DNA from: Puniceibacterium confluentis
GTDB lineage: Bacteria; Pseudomonadota; Alphaproteobacteria; Rhodobacterales; Rhodobacteraceae
Assembly (NCBI RefSeq): GCF_007923445.1
Contig: NZ_VOJI01000001.1
Coordinates: 434,001 to 498,000, forward strand
Direction of reading: 5' to 3'
DNA: 64,000 bases
The notes below the pieces were generated by a model that saw nothing but the letters and a program-made list of their open reading frames with translations, did not search any database and was not told the DNA's origin. This document shows, piece by piece, positions 36,298-45,146 of the stretch. Position 1 is the stretch's first letter; every line of letters begins with the position of its first letter. The translations under genes and the position numbers were made by a program.

Positions 36298-36859
36298 ACT
36301 CGCGCATGGCTTCATTCGCGGCGTCGATGCGGTCAATCACCGGATCGGGCGCATCGTGATGTACGGCATCTTTGTGCTGATGGGAATCCTGATCTGGTCG
36401 TCGGTCAGCAAGACCTTCTTTCTGCCCTCGCTCTGGACGCTCGAGCTCGCGCAGTTCGCAATGGTGGCCTACTACATCCTTGGCGGACCTTATTCGATCC
36501 AGCTGGGGTCGAACGTGCGGATGGACCTGCTGTATGGCGAATGGTCGCCGCGCAAGAAGGCCTGGGCCGATCTGATCACCGTGCTGTTCCTGATCTTTTA
36601 CCTCGGTGTGCTGCTCTACGGCGCCATCGGGTCGACGGCTTATTCCCTGGGCTATTACGGCTCCGAGCCGTTTTCGTTCTTTGGCGGGCTGATCACCGGT
36701 GCCGAAGAGGTGGGGAGGATGGAAACCTCACCCTCGGCCTGGCGGCCCTGGCTGTGGCCGATCAAGTCGGTGATGATCCTCGGCATCTTCCTGATGCTGC
36801 TGCAATGTATCTCGGAGCTGCTGAAAGATGTGCTCCGCCTGAAAGGTGACCCGATCTGA
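36290..36859 (+). CDS. TRAP transporter small permease (DctQ)
   Basis: This 189-residue protein has four helices (about 20-42, 55-75, 95-118 and 155-180). It shows the DctQ-family WSSVSKTFFLPSLWTLELAQFAM and GSNVRMDLLYG segments. It overlaps the FGase-like gene by 8 bases and dctM by 1 base (TGATG), so all are coupled. The N-terminus is HGFIRGVDAVNHRIGRIVMY. Confidence 0.9.
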   Translation: MRKLAHGFIRGVDAVNHRIGRIVMYGIFVLMGILIWSSVSKTFFLPSLWTLELAQFAMVAYYILGGPYSIQLGSNVRMDLLYGEWSPRKKAWADLITVLFLIFYLGVLLYGAIGSTAYSLGYYGSEPFSFFGGLITGAEEVGRMETSPSAWRPWLWPIKSVMILGIFLMLLQCISELLKDVLRLKGDPI

Positions 36860-38187
36860 TGTCTTACGATCTGATCGCCACGCTGATGTTCGCCACCATG
36901 ATGCTGATGCTGCTGACCGGGCAGCGGGTGTTCGGCGCCATCGGTTTTGTCGCGGTGATCGCGGCGCTGTTCCTCTGGGGCGACCGGGGGGGGTATGACC
37001 TTGGCTTTTCAGCCGCGATGAAGCTGATGAAATGGTATCCGCTGCTGACCCTGCCGATGTTCATCTTCATGGGCTACGTGCTGTCGGAATCCAAGATTGC
37101 CGACGATCTGTACAGGATGTTCCATGTCTGGATGGGGGGGCTTCGCGGCGGGCTGGCCATCGGCACGATCGGCCTGATGGTGCTGATCTCGGCCATGAAC
37201 GGGTTGTCGGTGGCGGGCATGGCCATCGGGTCAACCATCGCTTTGCCGGAGCTGCTCAAGCGCGGCTATGACAAGCGGATGGTGACCGGGGTGATTCAGG
37301 CGGGCTCCAGCCTGGGCATTCTTGTGCCACCCTCTGTAGTGCTGGTGCTCTACGCGATGATCGCGCGTCAGCCGGTGGGACAGTTGTGGCTGGCCGGCGT
37401 GGTGCCGGGGCTGATGATGGCGGCGATGTTCATCGCCTATATCGTGATCCGCTGCTGGGCAAACCCGGTGCTGGGCCCGGTTCTGGCCGCGGAAGAGCGC
37501 ACTATCCCCCGCGCCGAAAAGCTGCGCCTGCTGCGCGCGGGAATCCTGCCGCTGGCGATCTTTGGCGCCATGATGGTGCCCTTTGTGAACGGCTGGACCT
37601 CGCTGGTCGAAAGCTCGGCCATTGGCGCGCTGGCGGCGTTTGTGGCCGCCGTTCTCAAGGGACGGATGACCAGAGAGGTGTTCGAGAACTCCGTGCGCAA
37701 CACGCTGGGCATCACCTGCATGTTCATGTGGATCATCCTGGCGGCGCTGGCCTTTGGCGCGGTCTTCGACGGGCTGGGCGCGGTCAAGGCGATCGAGGGC
37801 CTGTTCACCGAACGGCTGAACCTGTCGCCGTGGATGATCCTGATCCTGATGCAGCTCTCGTTCATCCTGATGGGCACGTTTCTGGATGACACCGCCATGC
37901 TGGTGATTGTGGCCCCGCTCTATGTGCCGCTCGTCGGGGAGCTTGGCTTTGACCTCATCTGGTATGGTATCCTCTACACGATCACCACGCAGATCGCCTA
38001 TATGACGCCGCCGTTCGGCTATAACCTGTTCCTGATGCGCGCCATGGCGCCGCCCGAGATCAGCCTGCGCGACATATACGCCTCGATCACGCCGTTTGTT
38101 GCGGTGATGGTTCTGGCGCTGGTGTTGGTGATGGTGTTCCCGGGCATCGCCACGTGGTTGCCCGAATACGTCTACGACAAACCCTAG
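36859..38187 (+). CDS. TRAP transporter large permease (DctM)
   Basis: This 442-residue protein of the DctM family has about 12 helices. It contains LTLPMFIFMGYVLSES, GLSVAGMAIGSTIALPELLKRGYDK, QAGSSLGILVPPSVVLVLYA and FLDDTAMLVIVAPLYVPLV. It forms the Na+-driven elevator half of the importer with DctQ. The ATG overlaps the dctQ stop by one base. Confidence 0.94.
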   Translation: MSYDLIATLMFATMMLMLLTGQRVFGAIGFVAVIAALFLWGDRGGYDLGFSAAMKLMKWYPLLTLPMFIFMGYVLSESKIADDLYRMFHVWMGGLRGGLAIGTIGLMVLISAMNGLSVAGMAIGSTIALPELLKRGYDKRMVTGVIQAGSSLGILVPPSVVLVLYAMIARQPVGQLWLAGVVPGLMMAAMFIAYIVIRCWANPVLGPVLAAEERTIPRAEKLRLLRAGILPLAIFGAMMVPFVNGWTSLVESSAIGALAAFVAAVLKGRMTREVFENSVRNTLGITCMFMWIILAALAFGAVFDGLGAVKAIEGLFTERLNLSPWMILILMQLSFILMGTFLDDTAMLVIVAPLYVPLVGELGFDLIWYGILYTITTQIAYMTPPFGYNLFLMRAMAPPEISLRDIYASITPFVAVMVLALVLVMVFPGIATWLPEYVYDKP

Positions 38188-38234
38188 AAGCCGCCGGAAA
38201 GGTGGCCGCATTCACCAGCAAAGGAGACTTACCA

Positions 38235-39272
38235 ATGACCACGAGACGCAAATTCATTCAAAGCGCGGCCGTGCTTCCGGCGGCCGGCCTGGCCGCGCCG
38301 GCCCTCGCGCAGTCCAAGATCACATGGCGTTTGCAAACCTATGCCGGTGCGGCGCTGGCCGAACATGTGATCAAGCCCGCAATTGACAGCTTCAACATGA
38401 TTGCCGGCGACGAGATGCAGATCGAACTGTATTACGCCGACCAGCTGGTCCCGACAGGCGAGCTGTTCCAGGCGATGCAGCGCGGCACCATCGACGCGGT
38501 GCAGTCGGATGACGATTCCATGGCTTCGCCCACCGATGTGACTGTTTTCGGGGGATATTTTCCTTTCGCCTCGCGCTACTCGCTCGACGTTCCGGTGCTG
38601 TTCAACCAGTACGGCCTGAACGAGATCTGGGACGCAGAATATTCCGCCGTCGGTGTGAAACACATCTCTGCCGGTGCCTGGGACCCCTGCCATTTTGCCA
38701 CCAAGGACCCGATCCGCAGCCTCAAGGATCTTGAGGGCAAGCGCGTCTTCACCTTCCCCACCGCCGGCCGCTTCATGTCGCAGTTCGGCGTCGTGCCGGT
38801 CAACCTGCCATGGGAAGACATCGAAGTCGCGGTGCAGACCGGCGAACTGGACGGCATCGCCTGGTCGGGCATCACCGAGGATTACACCGTCGGCTGGGCG
38901 GATGTGACCAACTACTTCCTCACCAACAACATTTCCGGCGCCTGGGCGGGATCGTTCTTTGCCAATATGGAGCGTTGGGACGAACTGTCGCCGCGCCTGC
39001 AGGAGCTGCTCAGGGTCTGCATGGACCAGTCGCACTACTACCGTCAGTGGTGGTACTGGGGCGGCGAGGCCTCTCTGCGCGTCGACGGCACCAAGATGGA
39101 ACTGACCACCATTCCCGACGAGGAATGGCAGACCGTCGAGGACGCCGCCGTCAAGTTCTGGGACGAGATCGCTGCCGAAAGCCCGACCAAGGCGAAAGTT
39201 GTCGAGATCCTCAAGAAGTACAACGCCGATATGGTCAAGGCCGGTCGCCCCTATCGCTACGGCAAAGCCTGA
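38235..39272 (+). CDS. TRAP transporter substrate-binding protein (DctP), Tat signal
   Basis: This 345-residue periplasmic protein has a twin-arginine signal (TTRRKFIQSAAVLPAAGLAA) ending at ALAQ. Mature segments ITWRLQTYAGAALAEHVIKP, GTIDAVQSDDD and LEGKRVFTFPTAGRFMSQFGV belong to the DctP/TakP-like group that binds 2-oxo acids or other carboxylates, with an Arg/Trp-based site (conserved positions not assigned here). AAGGAG (38221-38226) lies 8 bases upstream. Together with DctQM it imports the pathway substrate. Confidence 0.9.
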   Translation: MTTRRKFIQSAAVLPAAGLAAPALAQSKITWRLQTYAGAALAEHVIKPAIDSFNMIAGDEMQIELYYADQLVPTGELFQAMQRGTIDAVQSDDDSMASPTDVTVFGGYFPFASRYSLDVPVLFNQYGLNEIWDAEYSAVGVKHISAGAWDPCHFATKDPIRSLKDLEGKRVFTFPTAGRFMSQFGVVPVNLPWEDIEVAVQTGELDGIAWSGITEDYTVGWADVTNYFLTNNISGAWAGSFFANMERWDELSPRLQELLRVCMDQSHYYRQWWYWGGEASLRVDGTKMELTTIPDEEWQTVEDAAVKFWDEIAAESPTKAKVVEILKKYNADMVKAGRPYRYGKA

Positions 39273-39279
39273 CACCGCG

Positions 39280-39345
39280 ACCCCGCCTGCCCGGGGACCG
39301 GACGGCCGCGCCAGCGCGGTCGCCCGGTGCCGGCGCAGGCGGGGT
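39280..39345 (+). other. Long stem-loop between dctP and the ligase gene
   Basis: ACCCCGCCTGC (39280-39290) pairs perfectly with GCAGGCGGGGT (39335-39345), enclosing 44 GC-rich bases able to fold further. It lies right after the binding-protein stop and lacks a T run. It probably protects the dctP message and attenuates downstream transcription. Confidence 0.65.
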
Positions 39346-39418
39346 GTGAAACCCGGTACGAACCACAGCAGGGGCGGCGTCACAGCCGCCTCTGTCCCAC
39401 AACGAATGGACCAAAGAC

Positions 39419-40783
39419 ATGCCCGGCACCCTCAGCTTTGACGACCTGAAATCCCAAACCGCCAGCGGCGCGATCGACACGGTGCTGGTCTGCGGCGTGG
39501 ACATGCAGGGCCGCCTGATGGGCAAACGTTTCCACGCGGTGAACTTCATCGAGACCTCGTATGAAGAAACCCACTGCTGCAACTACCTGCTGGCCACCGA
39601 CCTGGAAATGTCCACCCCCAAGGGCTTTGCCTCGACCAGCTGGCAGCAGGGGTACGGCGACTATGTGATGAAGCCGGACCTGACCACGATCCGCCCGGTG
39701 CCCTGGCTGGACGGCACCGCGATGGTGCTTTGTGACCTGCTGGATCATCACACTCACCAACCGGTGCCGCATTCCCCGCGTGCGATCCTGAAAAAGCAGA
39801 TCGCGCGCCTGGATGCCCTCGGCTACTCGGCGGCGATGGCGACCGAACTGGAATTCTTCCTGTTCGAGAAAAGCCTGGACGAGATCCGCAAGGGCGGCTT
39901 TCGCGATCTGGCCCCGATCAGTGGCTACAACGAGGATTATCACATCTTCCAGACCACCAAGGAAGAGATGATCATGCGCCCGGTGCGCAATCACCTTTTC
40001 GCCGCCGGCATCCCGATCGAGAACTCCAAGGGCGAGGCCGAGGCCGGTCAGGAAGAGCTCAACATCCGCTATGCGCCTGCGCTCGACTGCGCCGATCATC
40101 ACACCATCGCCAAACATGCGATCAAGGAGATCGCCTGGCAGCACGGCCATGCCGCGAGCTTCCTGCCGAAATGGCACCCGGACCGGGTGGGGTCGTCGTC
40201 GCATGTGCACCAGTCGCTGTGGAAGGGGGACACACCCGCCTTTGCCGACAGCGCCGACGCGCTGGGCATGTCGACGCTGATGAAACACTACATGGCCGGC
40301 CTGATCACCTTTGCGCCCGATTACACCTATTTCCTCGCGCCTTACGTCAACAGCTACAAACGCTTTTCCAAAGGCACCTTTGCGCCGACGAAAACCGTCT
40401 GGTCTGTCGACAACCGCACGGCCGGCTTCCGGCTCTGCGGGGCGGGGACCAAAGGTGTGCGCGTCGAATGCCGGATCGGCGGCTCGGACCTCAACCCCTA
40501 TCTGGCGCAGGCGGTGATGCTGGCGGCGGGGATCAAGGGGATCGAGGACAAGATGGATCTGGCCCCACCGACCCGCGGCGACATCTACCAGGACGCCAAG
40601 GCGGGCGACATCCCGCAGAGCCTGATCGCCGCCACGGCCACCCTGCGGAATTCCGCCTTTCTGCGCGAGGTTCTGGGCGACGATGTGGTTGACCATTACA
40701 CCCGGGCGGCAGAGTGGGAGCAGGAAGAGTTTGACCGTGCCGTGACCGACTGGGAAATCGCCCGCGGCTTTGAAAGGGCCTGA
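39419..40783 (+). CDS. Glutamine-synthetase-family gamma-glutamyl ligase
   Basis: This 454-residue protein has the GS beta-grasp and catalytic domains. Metal and ATP motifs are ATELEFFLFEKS, SKGEAEAGQEELNIRY, SSSHVHQSLW, NRTAGFRL and ECRIGGSDLNPYLAQA. The tyrosine-adenylylation motif of GlnA is absent, and the active-site loops resemble PuuA/GlnT-type enzymes that join glutamate to an organic amine and not to ammonia. Its place between a TRAP importer and aldehyde and alcohol dehydrogenases supports a catabolic gamma-glutamylation role. The start is the ATG at 39419. Confidence 0.82.
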   Translation: MPGTLSFDDLKSQTASGAIDTVLVCGVDMQGRLMGKRFHAVNFIETSYEETHCCNYLLATDLEMSTPKGFASTSWQQGYGDYVMKPDLTTIRPVPWLDGTAMVLCDLLDHHTHQPVPHSPRAILKKQIARLDALGYSAAMATELEFFLFEKSLDEIRKGGFRDLAPISGYNEDYHIFQTTKEEMIMRPVRNHLFAAGIPIENSKGEAEAGQEELNIRYAPALDCADHHTIAKHAIKEIAWQHGHAASFLPKWHPDRVGSSSHVHQSLWKGDTPAFADSADALGMSTLMKHYMAGLITFAPDYTYFLAPYVNSYKRFSKGTFAPTKTVWSVDNRTAGFRLCGAGTKGVRVECRIGGSDLNPYLAQAVMLAAGIKGIEDKMDLAPPTRGDIYQDAKAGDIPQSLIAATATLRNSAFLREVLGDDVVDHYTRAAEWEQEEFDRAVTDWEIARGFERA

Positions 40784-40788
40784 AAATC

Positions 40789-42162
40789 ATGACGACAATC
40801 ACTTGTATTTCACCGATCGACGGGTCGGTCTATGCCACCCGCGACGCGCTCGGCCACGACGCCGCGCTGGACGCCGTGGCCCGTGCGCGCGCTGCGCAAA
40901 AGGCCTGGGCCGCGCGCCCGCTGCAGGACCGCATCGACATGGTGATGGCGGCGGTCGACCAGATCGAGCAAGGCAAGGACCGCATGACGCTTGAACTGGC
41001 CCACCAGATGGGCCGTCCGGTGCGGTATGGCGGCGAATTCGGCGGGTTCAAGGAACGCGCCAGTCACATGGCGGGAATCGCGGCCGGTGCGCTGGCACCC
41101 AAGGTCATCGAGGACAGCGACAAGGCGCTGCGCAAGATCGCCTTTGAACCGCACGGCGTGGTCTTTGTCGTGGCGCCCTGGAACTATCCCTACATGACCG
41201 CGAACAACACCATTGCCCCGGCGCTGATTGCCGGGAATACGGTGATCCTAAAACACGCTTCGCAAACCATCCTTGTGGGGGAACATCTGGCCGAGGCCTA
41301 CCACGCCGCCGGAGTGCCGACAGACGTGTTCCAGAATGTGGTGCTGGATCACGACACCACGTCGCGGCTGATCTCTGAAAACGCGTTCGATTTCGTCAAC
41401 TTCACCGGTTCGGTCGGCGGCGGGCAGGCGATGGAACGCGCGGCCGCCGGCACATTTACCGGTGTCGCCACCGAATTGGGCGGCAAGGATCCGGGATATG
41501 TGCGCGCGGACGCCGATCTGGATGCCGCTGTCGACGGGCTGATGGATGGCGCGATGTTCAACGCCGGACAGTGCTGCTGCGGGATCGAACGGATCTACGT
41601 GCATGAAAGTCTCTATGACGCCTTTGTCGAAAAGGCCGTGGCCTGGGTCAACGCCCTGACCCTTGGCAACCCGCTGGAGCAGGCGACAACCCTTGGCCCG
41701 ATGGCCAATGTGCGGTTCGCCCGCGAGGTGCGCGCCCAGATCGACGAGGCGGTCGTCGACGGTGCCACCGCGCATATCGCGCCGATGACCGCCGACGATG
41801 GCGGCGCCTACCTCACACCGCAGGTGCTGACCAATGTCACCCACGACATGCGGGTGATGCGCGACGAAAGCTTTGGTCCGGTCGTCGGCATCATGCCGGT
41901 CAAGGACGACGAAGAGGCGATCGCGCTGATGAACGACTCCGTCTTTGGCCTGACCGCGGCCATCTTTACCAGGGATGCCGCCGCAGCCGAAAGCATCGCC
42001 GCGCGGCTGGAAAGCGGCACTGTCTTCATGAACCGTGCCGATTACCTTGACCCCGCCCTGTGCTGGACCGGCTGCAAGCAGACCGGGCGGGGCGCCGGGT
42101 TGTCCGAGCTTGGCTACCGTGCGCTTACCCGCCCCAAATCCTATCACCTCAAGAAGGCCTGA
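40789..42162 (+). CDS. NAD(P)-dependent aldehyde dehydrogenase
   Basis: This 457-residue ALDH-superfamily enzyme has the substrate-proximal VVAPWNYPY, the cofactor loop FTGSVGGGQAM, catalytic Glu in ATELGGKDPGYV and a nucleophilic cysteine within FNAGQCCCGIERIYV (three adjacent Cys). ESFGPVVGIMPVKDDEEA and the C-terminal region are complete. It lies 5 bases after the ligase stop and would oxidise a gamma-glutamyl-amino-aldehyde to the acid if the pathway model holds. Confidence 0.92.
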   Translation: MTTITCISPIDGSVYATRDALGHDAALDAVARARAAQKAWAARPLQDRIDMVMAAVDQIEQGKDRMTLELAHQMGRPVRYGGEFGGFKERASHMAGIAAGALAPKVIEDSDKALRKIAFEPHGVVFVVAPWNYPYMTANNTIAPALIAGNTVILKHASQTILVGEHLAEAYHAAGVPTDVFQNVVLDHDTTSRLISENAFDFVNFTGSVGGGQAMERAAAGTFTGVATELGGKDPGYVRADADLDAAVDGLMDGAMFNAGQCCCGIERIYVHESLYDAFVEKAVAWVNALTLGNPLEQATTLGPMANVRFAREVRAQIDEAVVDGATAHIAPMTADDGGAYLTPQVLTNVTHDMRVMRDESFGPVVGIMPVKDDEEAIALMNDSVFGLTAAIFTRDAAAAESIAARLESGTVFMNRADYLDPALCWTGCKQTGRGAGLSELGYRALTRPKSYHLKKA

Positions 42163-42166
42163 CCCC

Positions 42167-43312
42167 ATGTCGCTGAAAGCCAACTGGTCCTATCCCACCG
42201 CCATCCGCTTTGGCGCCGGCCGCATTGCCGAAATCGGCGACGCCTGTGCCGCTGCGGGCATCAAGAAGCCGCTGCTGGTCACCGACAAGGGGCTGGCCGC
42301 CCTGCCGATCACCAGTTCCACCCTGGACCTGATCGAGGCGGCCGGCCTGGGCCGGGCGCTGTTTTCCGAAGTCGATCCAAACCCGACGGAACACAACGTC
42401 GCCGCCGGTGTGAAAGTCTACAGGGACGGTGGTCATGACGGCGTCATCGCCTTTGGTGGCGGCTCTGGTCTGGACCTTGCCAAGATGGTGGCCTTCATGG
42501 CCGGGCAGACACGACCGCTGTGGGATTTCGAGGATATCGGCGACTGGTGGACCCGCGCCGATGCCTCTGCCATCGCGCCCATCGTCGCGGTTCCGACCAC
42601 TGCCGGAACGGGATCGGAAGTCGGGCGCGCCAGTGTGATCACCAATTCCGAGACCCACGAGAAAAAGATCATCTTCCACCCGGCGGTCCTGCCCAAGGTG
42701 GTGATCTGTGACCCGGAACTGACCGTCGGCATGCCGCCGATGATCACCGCCGGCACCGGGATGGACGCCTTTGCCCATTGTCTCGAGGCCTATTGTTCGC
42801 CGCATTTCCACCCGATGAGCCAGGGCATCGCGCTGGAAGGCCTGCGGCTGGTCAAGGACTATCTGCCGCGCGCCTTTGCCGATGGCAGCGATATCGAGGC
42901 CCGCGGACAGATGATGGCAGCCGCGGCGATGGGCGCCACCGCCTTTCAGAAGGGTCTGGGCGCGATCCATGCGCTGAGCCACCCGATCGGCGCCTGGCAC
43001 CATACACATCACGGCACGACCAACGCTGTGGTGATGCAACCGGTGCTGATGTTCAACCGCTCTGCGGTTGAGGACCGTCTGGCCATGGCGGCGCGGTATC
43101 TGGGGATCGAAGGGGGATTTCAGGGCTTTTACGACTTTGTCGGGGCTTTGAATGCCGATCTGAAGATCCCGGCGACCCTGACCGATCTGGGAGTCAAGGA
43201 CCCCGATATCGACGCGCTGGTGGCCTCGGCCCTGCAAGACCCCAGTGTCGGCGGCAACCCGGTCGAGATGACGGTGGCCAATACCACGGCGCTGCTGAAG
43301 GCGTGCTTCTGA
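42167..43312 (+). CDS. Iron-containing (group III) alcohol dehydrogenase
   Basis: This 381-residue enzyme has the NAD motif FGGGSGLDLAKMVA, VPTTAGTGSEVG and the metal ligands Asp and His in GTGMDAFAHCLEAYC and two His in GAIHALSHPIGAWHHTHHG. The start is the ATG at 42167, 4 bases after the ALDH stop. A longer upstream open frame lies inside the ALDH gene. It would act before the aldehyde dehydrogenase on an alcohol group of the substrate. It is the last gene of the operon. Confidence 0.92.
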   Translation: MSLKANWSYPTAIRFGAGRIAEIGDACAAAGIKKPLLVTDKGLAALPITSSTLDLIEAAGLGRALFSEVDPNPTEHNVAAGVKVYRDGGHDGVIAFGGGSGLDLAKMVAFMAGQTRPLWDFEDIGDWWTRADASAIAPIVAVPTTAGTGSEVGRASVITNSETHEKKIIFHPAVLPKVVICDPELTVGMPPMITAGTGMDAFAHCLEAYCSPHFHPMSQGIALEGLRLVKDYLPRAFADGSDIEARGQMMAAAAMGATAFQKGLGAIHALSHPIGAWHHTHHGTTNAVVMQPVLMFNRSAVEDRLAMAARYLGIEGGFQGFYDFVGALNADLKIPATLTDLGVKDPDIDALVASALQDPSVGGNPVEMTVANTTALLKACF

Positions 43313-43388
43313 AGCACGCCTGAATCCAGAAACCGGTCCGGACTCGGGGCGCTTCACCATCGCGGTGGGGTGCCCCTCTCGGTCCGAT

Positions 43389-43419
43389 GGCGCCCGCTTT
43401 CGCCGTGACGGTGGGCGCC
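43389..43419. terminator. Hairpin between convergent operons
   Basis: GGCGCCC (43389-43395) and GGGCGCC (43413-43419) form a 7-bp stem in the 128-base gap where the dehydrogenase operon and the polyamine-type ABC operon meet. An imperfect GC-rich palindrome (about 43345-43377) precedes it. Neither has a T run, so I call it a possible bidirectional stop only. Confidence 0.4.
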
Positions 43420-43440
43420 TGGTTGCTTGGCTTTGATCGC

Positions 43441-44289
43441 TCAGCGCTTCTGGAAGGTGATCATCACCAGCGCCAGCACACCCGAGCCCACCATCAGCAG
43501 CAGTGACACCGCGTTCAGTACCGGCGTCGAGCCTTCTTTCAGGCGGTCGAACATGGTGATTGTCAGTGGCGCGTCCGAGCCGACCAGCATCAGCGTCGTG
43601 TTGAAGTTCTCGAAACTCATCAGGAATGCCACGACAAACGCCCCGACCAGCGCAGGCGCAAGATAGGGTATCGTGATCGTGCGCACCGCCGTCAGCGGCG
43701 TCGCACCAAGGTTCAGCGCCGCCTCTTCCAGTGAGCGGTCGAACTTGATCAACCGCGCCGAGATCACCAGCGTCGCAATTGTGGTGATGAATGAAAACTG
43801 CCCGGCGATGACCAGTGGCAGGCCGGGGCGCAGCGCCTCGACATACAGCCCGCTCATGTCCTGAACCAGACCCGCGACGCGGCTGGAGAAGACGAGGATC
43901 GAGATGCCGAGCACGATGCCCGGCACCACCAGCGGCAGCAGCATCAGCACATAGAGCAGTCCCCGGCCGCGAAAGCTGTAGCGGTTGAAGAGAAAGGCGT
44001 TTGTGGTCCCCACGACCACCGACAGGGCCGAGACGCAGAGCGCCACGATGACCGACGTCCAGATCGACGACAGGATGCGGCGTTCGTGAAACAGCCCGAT
44101 CTGCGGCCGGGCGTCGCCAAAGAACCAGCCCCAGGTGAACCCCTCCCATGGCAGGCTGGGGAACTGGCTGTCGTTGAAGGCAAAGACCGAGACAGTGATC
44201 AGGGGCAGTGCCAGCCAGAGGAAAAAGGCCGCCACATAGGCGGTGTAGATCAGGCGGAAGCCGCTCGGCTGCGGGATCGACGGGATCAT
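43441..44289 (-). CDS. Polyamine-type ABC transporter permease (PotC-like)
   Basis: This 282-residue permease has six helices. TM1 is YVAAFFLWLALPLITVSVFAFN and a periplasmic loop GFTWGWFFGD matches the PotC family. The EAA loop reads SLEEAALNLGATPLTAVRTI. It is the last gene of the SBP-ATPase-permease-permease operon and overlaps the previous permease gene by 4 bases. Confidence 0.9.
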   Translation of the reverse strand: MIPSIPQPSGFRLIYTAYVAAFFLWLALPLITVSVFAFNDSQFPSLPWEGFTWGWFFGDARPQIGLFHERRILSSIWTSVIVALCVSALSVVVGTTNAFLFNRYSFRGRGLLYVLMLLPLVVPGIVLGISILVFSSRVAGLVQDMSGLYVEALRPGLPLVIAGQFSFITTIATLVISARLIKFDRSLEEAALNLGATPLTAVRTITIPYLAPALVGAFVVAFLMSFENFNTTLMLVGSDAPLTITMFDRLKEGSTPVLNAVSLLLMVGSGVLALVMITFQKR

Positions 44290-45146
44290 GTGCCCTCTCC
44301 CATCGTGCGTTCCAGCGTCTGCCCGGTGAGTCGCAACATGCCCCAGACGATCAGCGACGAGGCCCCGAGCAGGCAGAAACCGAAGGCGGCCCCGAGCTCC
44401 CAGTTGAAGCGGACGATGAACTGGGAATAGATCAGCTGCGTGAACCAGAGGGAATCCTTGCCGCCCAACATGGTCGGGGTCAGATAGTTGCCCAGCGACA
44501 ACATGAAGACCACGATGCAGCCCGACACGATGCCGGGCATGGCGTGCGGGATGACGATCTCCCGCAATACCGAAAACCCGTTGCCACCCAGGTCATATCC
44601 CGCTTCGATCACCGCGTCGTCGAGGCTCTCCAGCGTTGTGGTCAGCGGCACCACCATGAACAGCATCGAGGTGTAGACCAGCCCCAGCATCATCGCGGCA
44701 TCATTGTACAGCATCTCGACCGGCTGATCGGCGAGCCCCGCCCATTGCAGCGCGTTGCTGATCACCCCGGTTTCGCGCAGCAGGATGATCCAGCCGAAGG
44801 TGCGCACCAGTTCCGATACCCAGAACGGGATCAGGCACATCAGGAACAGCGTCGCCTGACGGCGGCCGCGGGCGATCTTGGCGATGTAATAGCTGATCGG
44901 AAAGCCGATGATCAGGGTGATCAGGGTGGCGAGAACCGACATGATCGCGGTGCGGGCAAAGGTCATCAGGTACAGCGGCTGCGTGGCGAAATCCGCATAG
45001 TTTTTCAGGCTGGGCACGTATTCTCCCGGGCCGGTGCGGCTGCGCAGCGATACCAGCGCCATGTCGATGTGCGGAATGACGATCAGCAGGCCCAGCCACA
45101 GTACCAGTGGCGCCAGCAGCAGGAAAAAGCCCAGCTTCCGGGTCAT
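44286..45146 (-). CDS. Polyamine-type ABC transporter permease (PotB-like)
   Basis: This 286-residue permease begins TRKLGFFLLLAPLVLWLGLLI. PotB landmarks are LLRETGVISNALQWAGL, MLFMVVPLTTTLESLDDAVIEAGYDLGG (EAA loop) and ITPT-like LTPTMLGGKDSLWF. I use the ATG at 45146, overlapping the ATPase stop as ATGA; the in-frame codon seven residues earlier lies inside the ATPase gene. Confidence 0.9.
   Translation of the reverse strand: MTRKLGFFLLLAPLVLWLGLLIVIPHIDMALVSLRSRTGPGEYVPSLKNYADFATQPLYLMTFARTAIMSVLATLITLIIGFPISYYIAKIARGRRQATLFLMCLIPFWVSELVRTFGWIILLRETGVISNALQWAGLADQPVEMLYNDAAMMLGLVYTSMLFMVVPLTTTLESLDDAVIEAGYDLGGNGFSVLREIVIPHAMPGIVSGCIVVFMLSLGNYLTPTMLGGKDSLWFTQLIYSQFIVRFNWELGAAFGFCLLGASSLIVWGMLRLTGQTLERTMGEGT

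Noticed and set aside
42149-44149. 666-codon open frame on the minus strand
   Set aside because: It runs antisense to the iron alcohol dehydrogenase gene and out of frame through the PotC-like gene.
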